From the NCBI GenBank assembly GCA_029260015.1, contig JAJDEB010000033.1:62001-126000 (forward strand): a DNA stretch of 64,000 bases, given 5' to 3'. The position numbers and the translations under genes were made by a program. This document shows positions 32,814-41,893 of this stretch, in pieces. The stretch is from Phycisphaerae bacterium (GTDB lineage: Bacteria > Planctomycetota > Phycisphaerae > UBA1845). The notes below the pieces were generated by a model. It saw only the letters and a program-made list of their open reading frames with translations, had not been told where the DNA came from and ran no database searches. Each line of letters starts with the position of its first letter. Position 1 is the stretch's first letter.

Positions 32814-35705
32814 TCAGCACTGGGCATAACCGCAGCCGTGGCACATGCAGCAGCCCTCGGTGTAGTGCAGTTGTCCCTGGCATTCAGGGCAGAGAACTTT
32901 GAATTGTTCCTGCTGGGTACGGGCGGCGCTGATCGTGGCTACCGTTTGGGTTGTCGGCACAGTTGCAACGGCGGCACCTGAATCGTGGGAATGAGAATCA
33001 TGGTTGGTTTCCTCGCCAACCTGTAAGGCTACTTCGTCTGCGTGTTCATCGTCGGCTAATCCACTCAATCGATTCGCAATGCTTGAACCGTTTGGCTGCT
33101 TGGGCGACGGTTTTGAAGTCGAAGCTGGCGTGGTGGCCAACCCTCGACGCACGCGATCCAATTCCTCCAGGTCGAACTGTCCGAGCAGCAGGCGGTGCAG
33201 ACCGAAGTGTGTCTTAGCCCGCTGGAACTTGGTCAATGCCCGAGCCAAACCGTCGCCGAGGCTCATGATCTTGCCCTCTTTGGTGCTGACCTGGAGGCTC
33301 GAACCGATGCCCTTGAGCTGCTGGACGACATGGCGAAGGTTCCCGCCCGCGCGAAGCCACAGGCTCACCATCCGGCAGATGGCTTCAAGGTCGCTGTTGG
33401 CAAGGTCGCCGCCCTTTCCGAGTTGGGCGAAGACTTCCATCTCATGCTCGGTTTTCGGATCGACGGTAATCTGCACATGCATGTTGCCAAATGGCGTCAT
33501 CTGACGGATACGCACGCTGCTCAGGATTTCCGGAAGGGTGCGCGGTTCCATCCGCGGCTGCTCTACCGGTTTCTGATAAGGAACCTTCAATGCCTGCTCG
33601 ACGGCTTCATCAACCTGTGAGCCAGCAAGGCTGCTGTCGGCAACCGAAGTCGCGGTTCCGTTGGTCGGCTTCTCTTGGGGCTGAGATATTTCCGCCTTGG
33701 CATCAATTTTCTTCTTACCGCTTTCTTTCAGGGCCATCGGTTGGGAGTTGCGACAACCGTCGCGATAAACCGTCGCGCCTTTGCAGTCGAGGTCGTAGCT
33801 TAGGCGGTAGATGGTTTCGACATCTTCCACCGAAGCGGTTTCGGGGAAGTTGATCGTCTTCGAAATGCTCGCATCGCAATGACGCTGGAAGGCGGCTTGC
33901 ATTTTGACGTGCCACTCCGGTTTGATGTCGTGGGCACAGACGAACACATGTTTGAGGTCTTCGGGCATTTCCGAAATGTGAGCGAGGGTGCCTTCCTTGG
34001 CGATCTTGTCCAACACGTCCGTGTTGAATAACCCTCGCTCTTGTATCGCAGTTTTGAAAATCTTGCTGACTTCAATCATTGGCACGCGGCCTTCGGCTTG
34101 CCCCTTGAGGACGTTGCGGTAGAACACGAGACTGAACAGCGGCTCGATACCGCATGAGCAGTCGGCGATGATGCTGATGGTTCCGGTTGGTGCGACGGTT
34201 GTGCTGCACGCGTTACGCATGGGTCGCTGGTGCTTCGTTTCCCAGGTGCTACCCTTCCAGTTCGGGAAGCAGCCGCGTTCGCGGGCTAGTTTTTCGCTGT
34301 AGGCGTGGGCTTCGTCGTTGAGGAACTTCATGAAGCGCTCGCCCCATTCGACACCTTCGTCGCTGTCGTAACGGATGCCGAGTTTGAACAGCGCGTCGGC
34401 AAAGCCCATGACGCCCAAACCGATCTTGCGGTTGCCTTTGCAGATTTCGTCGATCTCGGGCAGCGGATAGTTATTGGCATCGATCACGTTGTCGAGGAAA
34501 CGCGTCGACTCGTGAATTGTCGTGCGAAGTGCGCCCCAGTTGACCTTGGCTTGCGGGGTGCAGGGGTTGTCTATGAAACGCGAAAGATTCACGCTGCCGA
34601 GATTGCAGGCTTCATATGGCAGAAGCGGCTGCTCTCCACACGGGTTGGTCGCTTCCATCCGACCGACGTGCGGGGTGGGGTTATCGTTGTTGATGCGATC
34701 GATGTAGATGACGCCGGGCTCACCGGTCTTCCACGCGTTCTTGACGATGATGTCCCAGATGTCGCGCCGGGTGTAATACTTGTCACCAGACTCGCTCTCA
34801 CCACTAACGCTATCCGTCGCGGGCAGGCTCGTCAGGTCGTACTCCCAAATCTTCGCGTCTTTCGGCAGGTAATATGTTTTGTCGGTTCGCGGGTTGCGAA
34901 CCACATGCGGTGCATCAGGTGCAGCCCGAAACGCTCCCATCCATGCATCGGTGACCTTCACCGAGATGTTGTAATTCGTAAACTGCGAAAGGTCTTCTTT
35001 GGCGTGGAGGAATTTAAGAATGTCGGGGTGATCGATGTACATCATCCCCATGTTAGCCCCCCGCCGAAACGCACCCTGCTGAATCGCGTTGGTGGCTTCA
35101 CTGAAGGCACGCCAAAAGCTGATCGGACCGCTGGTTCGACCACCCGAACTTTTTATAAAGTCGCCGGTGGGACGCAGTTCGTCAAAGGCAAAGCCGGTAC
35201 CTCCACCGGCTTTCTGGATCAGAGCGGTGTGTTTGATCGCATCGAAAATCTCATTGATGCTGTCCCGTACAGGAAGCACGAAGCAGGCACTCAGCATGCC
35301 CATTTCGCGTCCGGCGTTCATCAAAGTGGGACTGTTGGGCATGAATTTGCCCGAAGTCATCAATGAGAAGAATCGATCTTCCCACTCGCTGCGGTTTCTT
35401 GAGTCCCGGTTGTAAAGCATCTCGGGGCCTGACACGGTCTTGGCAACGCGTCGAAACAGGTCAGAGGGCGATTCCGTGCAACTTCCTTCCTCGTCCTTGA
35501 TCAGGTACCTGGCTCGCAGCACATTCAACGCATTATCGCTGACGGTGCATTCGCCTGCGGCACCCACCGTCGCATTCGCCTGTTCAACAACTGGGCCAGT
35601 TGACTCTTCGCCAGCTAGCTTGTTGGATGAACCTTGCTCGACCGATGGACTCAAACCAGCGCCGTCCTTGGCACCTGCTACCCGATCCGTGATTGCCTGT
35701 GACAT
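32814..35705 (-). CDS. nrdJ: Class II (adenosylcobalamin-dependent) ribonucleotide reductase
   Basis: Makes deoxyribonucleotides using adenosylcobalamin to create the thiyl radical. The 963-residue chain begins with about 55 low-complexity residues. The catalytic barrel follows: FMPNSPTLMNAG, LSACFVLPV (redox Cys), GGGTGFAFDELRP, the radical Cys in ATNPCGEQPLLPYEACNLGS, and the TTVAPTGTISIIADCSCGIEP loop. A TSCPD-like domain comes near residue 740. The end is a Cys-rich zinc-ribbon-like tail, CPECQGQLHYTEG then CCMCHGCGYAQC, typical of NrdJ and used for reduction by thioredoxin. No class I or III subunit is nearby. Upstream boxes suggest NrdR control. No cobalamin riboswitch was found. Confidence 0.96.
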   Translation of the reverse strand: MSQAITDRVAGAKDGAGLSPSVEQGSSNKLAGEESTGPVVEQANATVGAAGECTVSDNALNVLRARYLIKDEEGSCTESPSDLFRRVAKTVSGPEMLYNRDSRNRSEWEDRFFSLMTSGKFMPNSPTLMNAGREMGMLSACFVLPVRDSINEIFDAIKHTALIQKAGGGTGFAFDELRPTGDFIKSSGGRTSGPISFWRAFSEATNAIQQGAFRRGANMGMMYIDHPDILKFLHAKEDLSQFTNYNISVKVTDAWMGAFRAAPDAPHVVRNPRTDKTYYLPKDAKIWEYDLTSLPATDSVSGESESGDKYYTRRDIWDIIVKNAWKTGEPGVIYIDRINNDNPTPHVGRMEATNPCGEQPLLPYEACNLGSVNLSRFIDNPCTPQAKVNWGALRTTIHESTRFLDNVIDANNYPLPEIDEICKGNRKIGLGVMGFADALFKLGIRYDSDEGVEWGERFMKFLNDEAHAYSEKLARERGCFPNWKGSTWETKHQRPMRNACSTTVAPTGTISIIADCSCGIEPLFSLVFYRNVLKGQAEGRVPMIEVSKIFKTAIQERGLFNTDVLDKIAKEGTLAHISEMPEDLKHVFVCAHDIKPEWHVKMQAAFQRHCDASISKTINFPETASVEDVETIYRLSYDLDCKGATVYRDGCRNSQPMALKESGKKKIDAKAEISQPQEKPTNGTATSVADSSLAGSQVDEAVEQALKVPYQKPVEQPRMEPRTLPEILSSVRIRQMTPFGNMHVQITVDPKTEHEMEVFAQLGKGGDLANSDLEAICRMVSLWLRAGGNLRHVVQQLKGIGSSLQVSTKEGKIMSLGDGLARALTKFQRAKTHFGLHRLLLGQFDLEELDRVRRGLATTPASTSKPSPKQPNGSSIANRLSGLADDEHADEVALQVGEETNHDSHSHDSGAAVATVPTTQTVATISAARTQQEQFKVLCPECQGQLHYTEGCCMCHGCGYAQC

Positions 35706-35938
35706 CTAAAACTCCGCGTCTCCACCGGCGTATGTGTACATAGACACCAACACCGGCGGGGCTACTCGCCTGACAATGCTTTCCGTGAAACGCTATGGAT
35801 TGTTTAAATGACTCAATCGCGGACGGCCTGAGCGACCTTCCACGTTAAATGAAATCAGTACCAACCAGAGCGACAGCACCCCCCAACGCTGGCCATCGGG
35901 TTGTTTGCAATTACGCCCGAAAAACCAGAATTTCACAG

Positions 35939-35997
35939 CCACTACACCAGATGTAGGGGGCATTTATGACACTACTACAAGATAATCGGGTCGTCAA
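35939..35997 (-). promoter_or_regulatory. Putative nrdJ promoter with tandem NrdR-like boxes
   Basis: On the minus strand two related boxes, ATCTTGTAGTAGTGT (35969-35983) and ATCTGGTGTAGTGG (35939-35952), lie 30-31 bases apart, the spacing known for tandem NrdR boxes. A -35-like TTGACG (35992-35997) is 17 bases from TAGTGT (35969-35974), so the first box overlaps the promoter. The leader to nrdJ would be long, about 260 bases. The rest of the 35706-36359 gap shows nothing else sure. Confidence 0.45.
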
Positions 35998-36313
35998 TTG
36001 GAATTTCCAATAAGATTTCTAAGTCGTTGCGAGTGCTCGGCTTAGACTCGCTTCTTTTTTGTAACTCACAACCATCCAGTTCAAACCAGTACGGATACAT
36101 GCACCGCATGGAGTATGGGGCGCTGCGCGCCCGGCCATATTTAGTTGGTTTTGTGCCAACAGAGAGCAGTTCTTCGATTCGCCCATCCCATCCAAGCCTC
36201 ATATCCTCCCACAACTTAACGTGGGGCGGGCATTCGACACACGACGTCGATACGACTCTTGGACAATGCCATGCAATGGCACCTAAAAAGTGCCACCATC
36301 TGGCATCGATCAA
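35975..36313 (-). CDS. Hypothetical protein, weakly supported
   Basis: A possible 112-residue protein in the gap between nrdJ and the SpoIIE gene. It has a plausible composition, with many Trp, Cys and Arg (DARWWHFLGAIAWHC, YSMRCMYPYWFELDGCEL), and ends acidic. There is no clear ribosome binding site, no recognised domain, and its end overlaps the putative nrdJ promoter. It may be spurious or a remnant. Confidence 0.25.
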   Translation of the reverse strand: MIDARWWHFLGAIAWHCPRVVSTSCVECPPHVKLWEDMRLGWDGRIEELLSVGTKPTKYGRARSAPYSMRCMYPYWFELDGCELQKRSESKPSTRNDLEILLEIPIDDPIIL

Positions 36314-36359
36314 TCAATCAGTTTAGATTCGGTTAAGAATCGATTAACGAGGAGTGCGG

Positions 36360-37652
36360 ATGAGCGCAATCAGCACGAGCGATATACGATCCGATTGGCA
36401 GACGCACCTGTCGCACGTCGTCGAGACCGTGCGCGAGATGAGTACGCATACCGACCCGCAAGCGATGGTTAAGAACTACGGCCAGCGTATGCGCAGTATG
36501 TTGCCAACTGATCGGATGATCGCCTTGAGTCGGCGCGACATGGACAGGCCCAAGCTGCGCATCACGCGCGACAGCCATTGGGAAAACGAAGTCAATCCAT
36601 GGCACGAAAAGCACCGTCTACCCATCGTCGAAACTGGAATTCTCAGTGAGTTGATCTATGGCGATCAACCCAAGATTTTCGGCGATTTGCGTGTCGAACA
36701 GGATGACCCTGCGTATCCGTATCTGGGCGATGCGCGTTCGCTCCTGGCACTACCAAACTATGACAATGGTGTGGCACTCAACATGGTTTTGCTCATGCGC
36801 AAGGATCCGAATGCATTCCGTGTCGAAGACTTTCCGGACCTTGTGTTGTCGAGCAATCTGTTCGGGCGGGCGACGCATAATCTGGTGCTCTCGCGGAAAC
36901 TGGACGCCGCATACCATGAAGTCGATCAAGAGCTCATCGCCATCGCCAACATGCAGCGGTCACTCTTGCCCGAGGAATTACCGAAGATTTCGACGATGGA
37001 GTTGGCTGCCCATTACGAAACGTCGCGTCGGGCGGGCGGGGACTATTACGACTTTTTCAAGCTTCCAAACAACAAATGGGGCATCTTAATCGCTGATGTC
37101 AGTGGGCACGGAACACCGGCAGCAGTGATGATGGCCGTCACCCACAGCATCGCCCACTCGTTTCCCGATCCACCCTGCTGCCCGGGAAAAATGCTTCGAT
37201 ACGTCAACGAAAGGTTGTGTCGGGCCTACACGGCGAGCGGGTCAACTTTCGTCACCGCCTTCTACGGCGTCTACGATCCCGAAACGCGTGTTCTCGACTA
37301 CGCCTGCGCAGGCCACAATCCACCACGCGTCAAACGCTGCGCCGATGGTTCGGTGTTTTCGCTTGATGCGACCGGTGGACTGCCGCTGGGCATCGAAGAT
37401 AGTGAAGGCTACGAGCCCGCTCGCGAAACGTTTCAGCCGGGCGATCAGATCATCTTCTACACCGACGGAATCACCGAAGCGATGAACCCCGAAGGCCAAC
37501 TCTTCGGCCTCGCCCGACTCGATGCCGCGATCGGAGACTGCAACCTGTACGCAAGCGGTTTGATTAAATCGGTCCTCGACGCCGTAGACGCCTATGCCAA
37601 TGGCCGCCCCGCTGACGACGACCGAACGCTACTGACCGCGAAGATCTCCTGA
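36360..37652 (+). CDS. SpoIIE/RsbU-type PP2C serine phosphatase with N-terminal sensor
   Basis: A 430-residue cytoplasmic phosphatase. Residues 1 to about 185 look like a GAF-type sensor (PTDRMIALSRRDMDRPK, DARSLLALPNYDNG). A short helix (residues 185-205) with ANMQRSLLP leads into the PP2C-like domain, with RAGGDYYDFF (metal-binding Asp), LIADVSGHGTPAAVMM, YACAGHNPP, GGLPLGI and IIFYTDGITEAMN. Enzymes of this kind dephosphorylate anti-anti-sigma factors and so control alternative sigma factors or other partner-switch modules; no such partners are adjacent. Start at 36360 follows GAGGAG by five bases. A second, FHA-linked member is at 55455. Confidence 0.9.
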   Translation: MSAISTSDIRSDWQTHLSHVVETVREMSTHTDPQAMVKNYGQRMRSMLPTDRMIALSRRDMDRPKLRITRDSHWENEVNPWHEKHRLPIVETGILSELIYGDQPKIFGDLRVEQDDPAYPYLGDARSLLALPNYDNGVALNMVLLMRKDPNAFRVEDFPDLVLSSNLFGRATHNLVLSRKLDAAYHEVDQELIAIANMQRSLLPEELPKISTMELAAHYETSRRAGGDYYDFFKLPNNKWGILIADVSGHGTPAAVMMAVTHSIAHSFPDPPCCPGKMLRYVNERLCRAYTASGSTFVTAFYGVYDPETRVLDYACAGHNPPRVKRCADGSVFSLDATGGLPLGIEDSEGYEPARETFQPGDQIIFYTDGITEAMNPEGQLFGLARLDAAIGDCNLYASGLIKSVLDAVDAYANGRPADDDRTLLTAKIS

Positions 37653-37721
37653 ATCAGGCAGATTTCCTGATCGTGTGCGACGGTTGAATTAAAATGCGTT
37701 GGGCGATCGATTCGGCGTGGT

Positions 37722-38096
37722 TCATTCGGGAACATCGATGTAGGCGTCGCAGTGTTTACAATTCTCAACGCGCCCGCGAACGTCACCCGGATACGTTGAC
37801 GACTTTCCGCACTCTTCGCATTCGGCGAAGACGGGTTCAGTCGATTTCGCATTGGCTTGCATTTCTCGATTTTTTAAGAATTCGGCAAGGGCGGCCTTGG
37901 CGTCATCGGTTTGCGTAGGATTCATCGTGCAGACCTCGATGCCGTACGGCGCGACGATCTGCGAAACTTCAAAAGTCCCCGCAGCGAACCGATCTTTGAC
38001 AGCGGCTTCGATCCCGTGCTCTGCCAACCAATTGACGACGATGTCGGCTTCTGCCATGTCGGAGGCGCGAAAGATGACTGGCCAATCTTGTGACAT
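37722..38096 (-). CDS. DUF2007 family protein with C-terminal zinc ribbon
   Basis: A 124-residue protein. Residues 4-80 match the DUF2007 'putative signal transducing protein' fold: VIFRASDMAEADIVVNWLAE, then GIEAAVKDRF and a strand YGIEVCT, then DDAKAALAEFLKN. The C-terminus has a two-knuckle zinc ribbon, CEECGKSSTYP and CKHCDAYIDV. This fusion is known in planctomycetes; the function is unknown. Convergent with the SpoIIE gene. Confidence 0.8.
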   Translation of the reverse strand: MSQDWPVIFRASDMAEADIVVNWLAEHGIEAAVKDRFAAGTFEVSQIVAPYGIEVCTMNPTQTDDAKAALAEFLKNREMQANAKSTEPVFAECEECGKSSTYPGDVRGRVENCKHCDAYIDVPE

Positions 38097-38273
38097 GCCA
38101 ATCAGTGTAGCCTGCGCCGGTCAAAATGGGTACGGCAGCTACTCACATCCATTGGGAAGGCGCACGGGATTAAGTCCGATATCGACTGGAAAGTGCTTGG
38201 AACCAAGACGTTAGGTCAACTTTGAATACTGTGATTATGACCGCATTTAGGGCGAATTCGGCGAATTGAAAAA

Positions 38274-38302
38274 TTGAATCGCAGTCACCCAATCGCTAAC
38301 AT
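38274..38302 (+). promoter_or_regulatory. Probable promoter of the PEP-CTERM gene
   Basis: TTGAAT (38274-38279), 17-base spacer, TAACAT (38297-38302), each matching four of six consensus positions, inside the 320-base gap 38097-38416. The leader would be about 108 bases. Nothing else was recognised in the gap. Confidence 0.4.
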
Positions 38303-38416
38303 GGAACGCAGAGAGATGTCGTCGATTCTGATCGACGGCAAAGGAAACCGAGAGAGAGCCCCAGTACCAACTCGCGGTGTTCCTGCAGACAAATTGGGAG
38401 AGAAGAGGGAGCCACC

Positions 38417-39217
38417 ATGACCAACGTGAGTGTTCGCGTGTGCGCAATCTGCGCACTTGTATGCGTACTTCATCAAGATGCCAACGCCTCGGCGACATTG
38501 ATCTCAGACGAGTTTCAGGTTTCGTACGTCGTCTCGGTCAGAGACTCCGCGGCAGCCTTGACCGACTCCGCCACCCAGGGAATCATCAACACGCAAGACC
38601 AGTTTGTCGGATCAGTCGTGTCAGGTGTGTTCAGCACCGATGCCAATAGCGCGATCTCCAGCGGTCTAGCCAGTCTAACCTCAAGCTTCCCATCAGGAGG
38701 GAGGATTGGACCAGGTTTCCAATTCGATTCATTTCAAGCAACCGGTCGCTCTATTGGCGAAGCGAGCGGACAACTTTCAGGCGACAGCGCCTCAGGCTTC
38801 GCTGAAACGTTCGCGAGCGTCGACTTTTCAATCAGCGCGCCGCACAGTTACTCAGTCACTGGACTGCTCACCGAAAACAGTCAGTTCAGTGGTGCGTCGA
38901 TATCAGTCACGTCGGAAGCCATTGTTGAATTGATCGGTCTCGATCGGGGAAACGCGCCAATCGATGGTGCAAGCGGCGACGTCCCGGTCGATCTGGATGG
39001 CGTGCTTGATCCGGGATCATATCGACTTATTGTCGTAGCGACTTCCGAAGCCGACGTACTCGACGAAGGCAGCGCCGACTCGAGCACTTCTTTTCAAAAC
39101 ATTGTACTCGATCTAACCGAAGTGCCGGAACCGGCGACGGGTATGTTTATGCTTGCCGGTGCGTTGATGTTCTTGCGACGCGGTCAGCGCGGTCGGGGCG
39201 TTGTTTCAATGAGTTGA
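38417..39217 (+). CDS. PEP-CTERM sorted secreted protein
   Basis: A 266-residue exported protein. Signal peptide 1-24 (VRVCAICALVCVLHQDANA). The middle is Ser/Ala/Asp-rich and beta-prone, with no recognised catalytic domain. The C-terminus is a complete PEP-CTERM signal: VPEPATG, the hydrophobic helix MFMLAGALMFL, then RRGQRGRG. In organisms with exosortase this signal is cleaved and the protein moved to the outer surface or matrix; an exosortase gene is expected elsewhere. GAGGGAG before the ATG supports the start. The last 34 bases overlap modC tail-to-tail, which gives the protein a longer tail after the RR than usual. Confidence 0.88.
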   Translation: MTNVSVRVCAICALVCVLHQDANASATLISDEFQVSYVVSVRDSAAALTDSATQGIINTQDQFVGSVVSGVFSTDANSAISSGLASLTSSFPSGGRIGPGFQFDSFQATGRSIGEASGQLSGDSASGFAETFASVDFSISAPHSYSVTGLLTENSQFSGASISVTSEAIVELIGLDRGNAPIDGASGDVPVDLDGVLDPGSYRLIVVATSEADVLDEGSADSSTSFQNIVLDLTEVPEPATGMFMLAGALMFLRRGQRGRGVVSMS

Positions 39218-40254
39218 ATCGCCGATGCTTTGACGATCACGAAGACGTCGGCAGCAACTTCGAGTTTCAGTTCATCGCGGGCTGAGCGCGTGATCTCGAC
39301 CATCCACATCACGCCCACATCGACCGACACCACGCATCGAGCATCATTGCTTTCGATGCGCTCGATGCGCCCGCTCAAGACGTTGCGCGCTGAAATGCCT
39401 ATGGGTTTCTGGTTTGCGAGGATCACGTCGCGCGCATAAACCATCGCGGTAACGTCTCCCTCCGGCGCGTTCCCAGAAATGATCAGGGTTTGATCACCGA
39501 GCTTTCCAGTAACCGTCGAATCAGAGCCTGGGGACTTACAAATGGTCAACGGGAAAATGTTCTTCAATGTTGGCAGCGGAGCTCGGTCGGCTGACACCAT
39601 CGCCCCCAGCAACTCCGTCGGTGTGCCCTGCTGAATGACTTTTCCACGATCTACCACCACAACTTCATTGCATAGATACACAATGTCGCTGATCGAGTGC
39701 GATACATAAATCGTTTGCATGTCAAATGCATCGAGAACACTTTGGATGTAGCTAAGCGTCTTGCCGGACATGCGCCGATCCAAGCCGGTCAGCGGTTCGT
39801 CAAGCAACAGCAGTCGCGGTGCACTGAGGATCGCCCGGCCAATCGCCACGCGTCGAGACTCACCACCGGAAAGCTTACTCGCACTTCGATGCAGGACGTG
39901 CCCCAACTCGAGCACGTCAACAACCTGTTCGAGTTTCGGGCCGGTTCGCTCGTGGCGGCTATAGGTTAGATTCTGGCGTACCGTCAGATGATCAAACAGC
40001 AACCCTTCCTGAAAGACGTAGCCAACCTGCCGATGGCGGCACGGAACGTTGATCCGTTTTGTCGAATCGTAGAAGTCCGTCTCTCCGACACGGATGATGC
40101 CTTCGTCGGGATTCGTCAATCCGGCGATGCAATTCAGCAGCGTGGTCTTGCCGCAACCCGACGAACCAAACACACCGGTCACGCGTGCGTTCAGCGTAAG
40201 ATCGGTCTGCAGAACAAACGGTTCGAGTTGTTTTTGAAGTTTAGCCCGAAGCAT
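39184..40254 (-). CDS. modC: Molybdate ABC transporter ATP-binding protein
   Basis: ATPase of the molybdate importer. The 356-residue chain has Walker A GSSGCGKTTLLN, signature LSGGESRRVAIGRAI, Walker B LLLLDEPLTGLD and the switch His in TIYVSHSI. The C-terminal 125 residues form the molybdate-binding MOP/TOBE domain (ARNVLSGRIERIESN, VDVGVMWMVEITRSA), which distinguishes ModC from general importers. Last gene of modABC; its start overlaps modB by 14 bases. Convergent overlap with the PEP-CTERM gene. Confidence 0.94.
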   Translation of the reverse strand: MLRAKLQKQLEPFVLQTDLTLNARVTGVFGSSGCGKTTLLNCIAGLTNPDEGIIRVGETDFYDSTKRINVPCRHRQVGYVFQEGLLFDHLTVRQNLTYSRHERTGPKLEQVVDVLELGHVLHRSASKLSGGESRRVAIGRAILSAPRLLLLDEPLTGLDRRMSGKTLSYIQSVLDAFDMQTIYVSHSISDIVYLCNEVVVVDRGKVIQQGTPTELLGAMVSADRAPLPTLKNIFPLTICKSPGSDSTVTGKLGDQTLIISGNAPEGDVTAMVYARDVILANQKPIGISARNVLSGRIERIESNDARCVVSVDVGVMWMVEITRSARDELKLEVAADVFVIVKASAIQLIETTPRPR

Positions 40255-40906
40255 TAACCCTGTTCTTTCGCCCCTTGCGAATCAACGATTCCGAGACAAA
40301 TACTGCCGTCAATGCGATCAGCACCGACGCCAATGCCAATGGCCAAACATTGCGACCGCCGACCTGCCACTGCGTGTACATCGCGAGGGGAATCGTTTGC
40401 GTTTTGCCCTGTATATTACCGGCAACGATGAGCGTCGCGCCGAATTCACCGATCGCCCGCGCCCATGCCAAAGTGACTCCTCCGACCAATGCGGGCCAAC
40501 ACTGCGGAAGCGTAATCGTCATCCACACGCGAAATGGTGAAGCGCCCAACGTCGTCGCTACCTGGGACAATCGCGGATCGATCGATTCGATTCCCGCGCG
40601 CAGCGTACGCACAAGGAGCGGCACCGACACGATGCCCGAGGCCACGACGGCCGCCCACCATGTAAACGCCAATGACTTGGAAACGCTGCCCATCAAGACC
40701 AGCAAACCGATACCGACAATCACCGGTGGAAGCACCAACGGAACGACAATCAGCGTTTCGACGATGGCTTTAAGACGTGAATTCGAACGGGCCAGCCAGG
40801 TGGCCAGCAGCATCGAAGGGACGATAATGATCGCGATCGCGCAAACCGAAACCTTCAGCGATATGGCGACGGCCATCCATTCGATTGAATCTAGAAATGC
40901 CAGCAA
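40241..40906 (-). CDS. modB: Molybdate ABC transporter permease
   Basis: Inner-membrane permease, 221 residues with five to six helices. The EAA-type coupling loop is visible as VATTLGASPFRVWMTITLP, followed by PQCWPALVGGVTLAWARAIGEFGATLIVAG, the conserved part of ModB (positions about 140-170). The start is TTG directly after the modA stop TAG, implying translational coupling. Overlaps modC by 14 bases. Confidence 0.94.
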   Translation of the reverse strand: MLAFLDSIEWMAVAISLKVSVCAIAIIIVPSMLLATWLARSNSRLKAIVETLIVVPLVLPPVIVGIGLLVLMGSVSKSLAFTWWAAVVASGIVSVPLLVRTLRAGIESIDPRLSQVATTLGASPFRVWMTITLPQCWPALVGGVTLAWARAIGEFGATLIVAGNIQGKTQTIPLAMYTQWQVGGRNVWPLALASVLIALTAVFVSESLIRKGRKNRVNASG

Positions 40907-41680
40907 CTAATCGTCCTCTGTCGTCAAGAAGCCATGACGCTTCCAATTGTCTGCGCGCTTGCGATCGGTCATCAGACTTAGGAACGCATTTGCATTTTGT
41001 TTATTCGTCGATCGCGCGCATGTCGCCCCGTGACACTCTATCCGGATCGATGTCTCAGGAAAACGATACAAAACCTCACACTCTGCCGTCAGCGCATCCG
41101 TCGAATAGACGATCGCAACATCCGCTTGCCGAGACTCGACGTATTGAAGCGCCACCCGCACATTATCCGCAAGGATGAGTCGCCCCTCCAACGCATCCCA
41201 AAGTTTCGATTCTTCAAGCGCGTCTTTGGCGTAGCGACCGGCTGGCACGTATCGCGGATCACCGATCGCGATCTTGAGCGAATGGTCTTCGAGCGGTTGC
41301 GCCGACTCCCATTTCTGCTTGCCAGATAACGCGACGACCACCAGTTGATTGCTCGCCAGCACCCGTCGAGACTCGCTATCGATGCCCTGCTTCTTTGCCA
41401 GAAGATCCATATCGATGGCGTCAGCCGATATGAACACATCGCACGGCGCCCCGGCTTCGATCTGACGTCGCAAAATTCCGCTGGCTGCAACGCTCATGTC
41501 CACTTCAACACCGGTATTCCGGGTGAATTCATTTCCGAATTCGCGAGTCACCTCAGTCACGCTGGCCGCGACAAACACAATCAGCGCCGGCTTACCCGAA
41601 CTGTCATTCTTGCTACAGCCCGCCCCCAGCGTCAGCAACAAACCAAGCGACAATGTCAGGACAAACGCAACGCGAACCAT
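40907..41680 (-). CDS. modA: Molybdate-binding lipoprotein of ABC transporter
   Basis: Substrate-binding protein, 257 residues. The start at 41680 gives a clean lipoprotein signal (VRVAFVLTLSLGLLLTLGAGC, split here as a signal plus lipobox LGAGC); an in-frame ATG at 41719 would add 13 basic residues. Conserved ModA motifs are VFVAASVTEVTREFG, GASGILRRQIEAGAPCDVFISAD in modified form, NQLVVVALSG, GDPRYVPAGRYAKDAL and ADVAIVYSTDAL, whose Ser, Val and Tyr contact the oxyanion. First gene of modABC. Tungstate is also a possible substrate. Confidence 0.93.
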   Translation of the reverse strand: MVRVAFVLTLSLGLLLTLGAGCSKNDSSGKPALIVFVAASVTEVTREFGNEFTRNTGVEVDMSVAASGILRRQIEAGAPCDVFISADAIDMDLLAKKQGIDSESRRVLASNQLVVVALSGKQKWESAQPLEDHSLKIAIGDPRYVPAGRYAKDALEESKLWDALEGRLILADNVRVALQYVESRQADVAIVYSTDALTAECEVLYRFPETSIRIECHGATCARSTNKQNANAFLSLMTDRKRADNWKRHGFLTTEDD

Positions 41681-41792
41681 TGGAAACCGTACCCTTCTAA
41701 TTCTGGCGTGAACCATCACCGTGGACTATGATCGAATTCGCGTGGATGATAAGGTCATACGCGCTTGCGAACCATTAGATTCTGAAAGCTAT

Positions 41793-41856
41793 GTAGGGTG
41801 GGCATGCCCACCGCAGTTCGAATTTTGATTGATCTGGTGGGCACGGCCCACCCTAC
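41793..41856. repeat. Double-hairpin inverted repeat (REPIN-like, GTAGGGTGGGC class)
   Basis: Arm 41793-41812 starts GTAGGGTGGGC, arm 41836-41856 ends GCCCACCCTAC. One base is missing in the centre of the first arm compared with the copies at 28502 and 57065. It lies between the divergent modA and ubiD-family genes, with an in-frame ATG to the latter inside it. Confidence 0.9.
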
Positions 41857-41893
41857 GCGCGCATGTGGTAGCTTATCCGGGAGCATCGGCAAC

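Noticed and set aside
34305..35366. Long plus-strand ORF (353 residues) antisense to nrdJ
   Set aside because: It mirrors a well-conserved enzyme gene, has no recognisable domain, and its residue make-up reflects the complementary codon bias.
35706..35938. Possible cobalamin riboswitch before nrdJ
   Set aside because: Looked for the B12 box and conserved core on the minus strand and did not find them.
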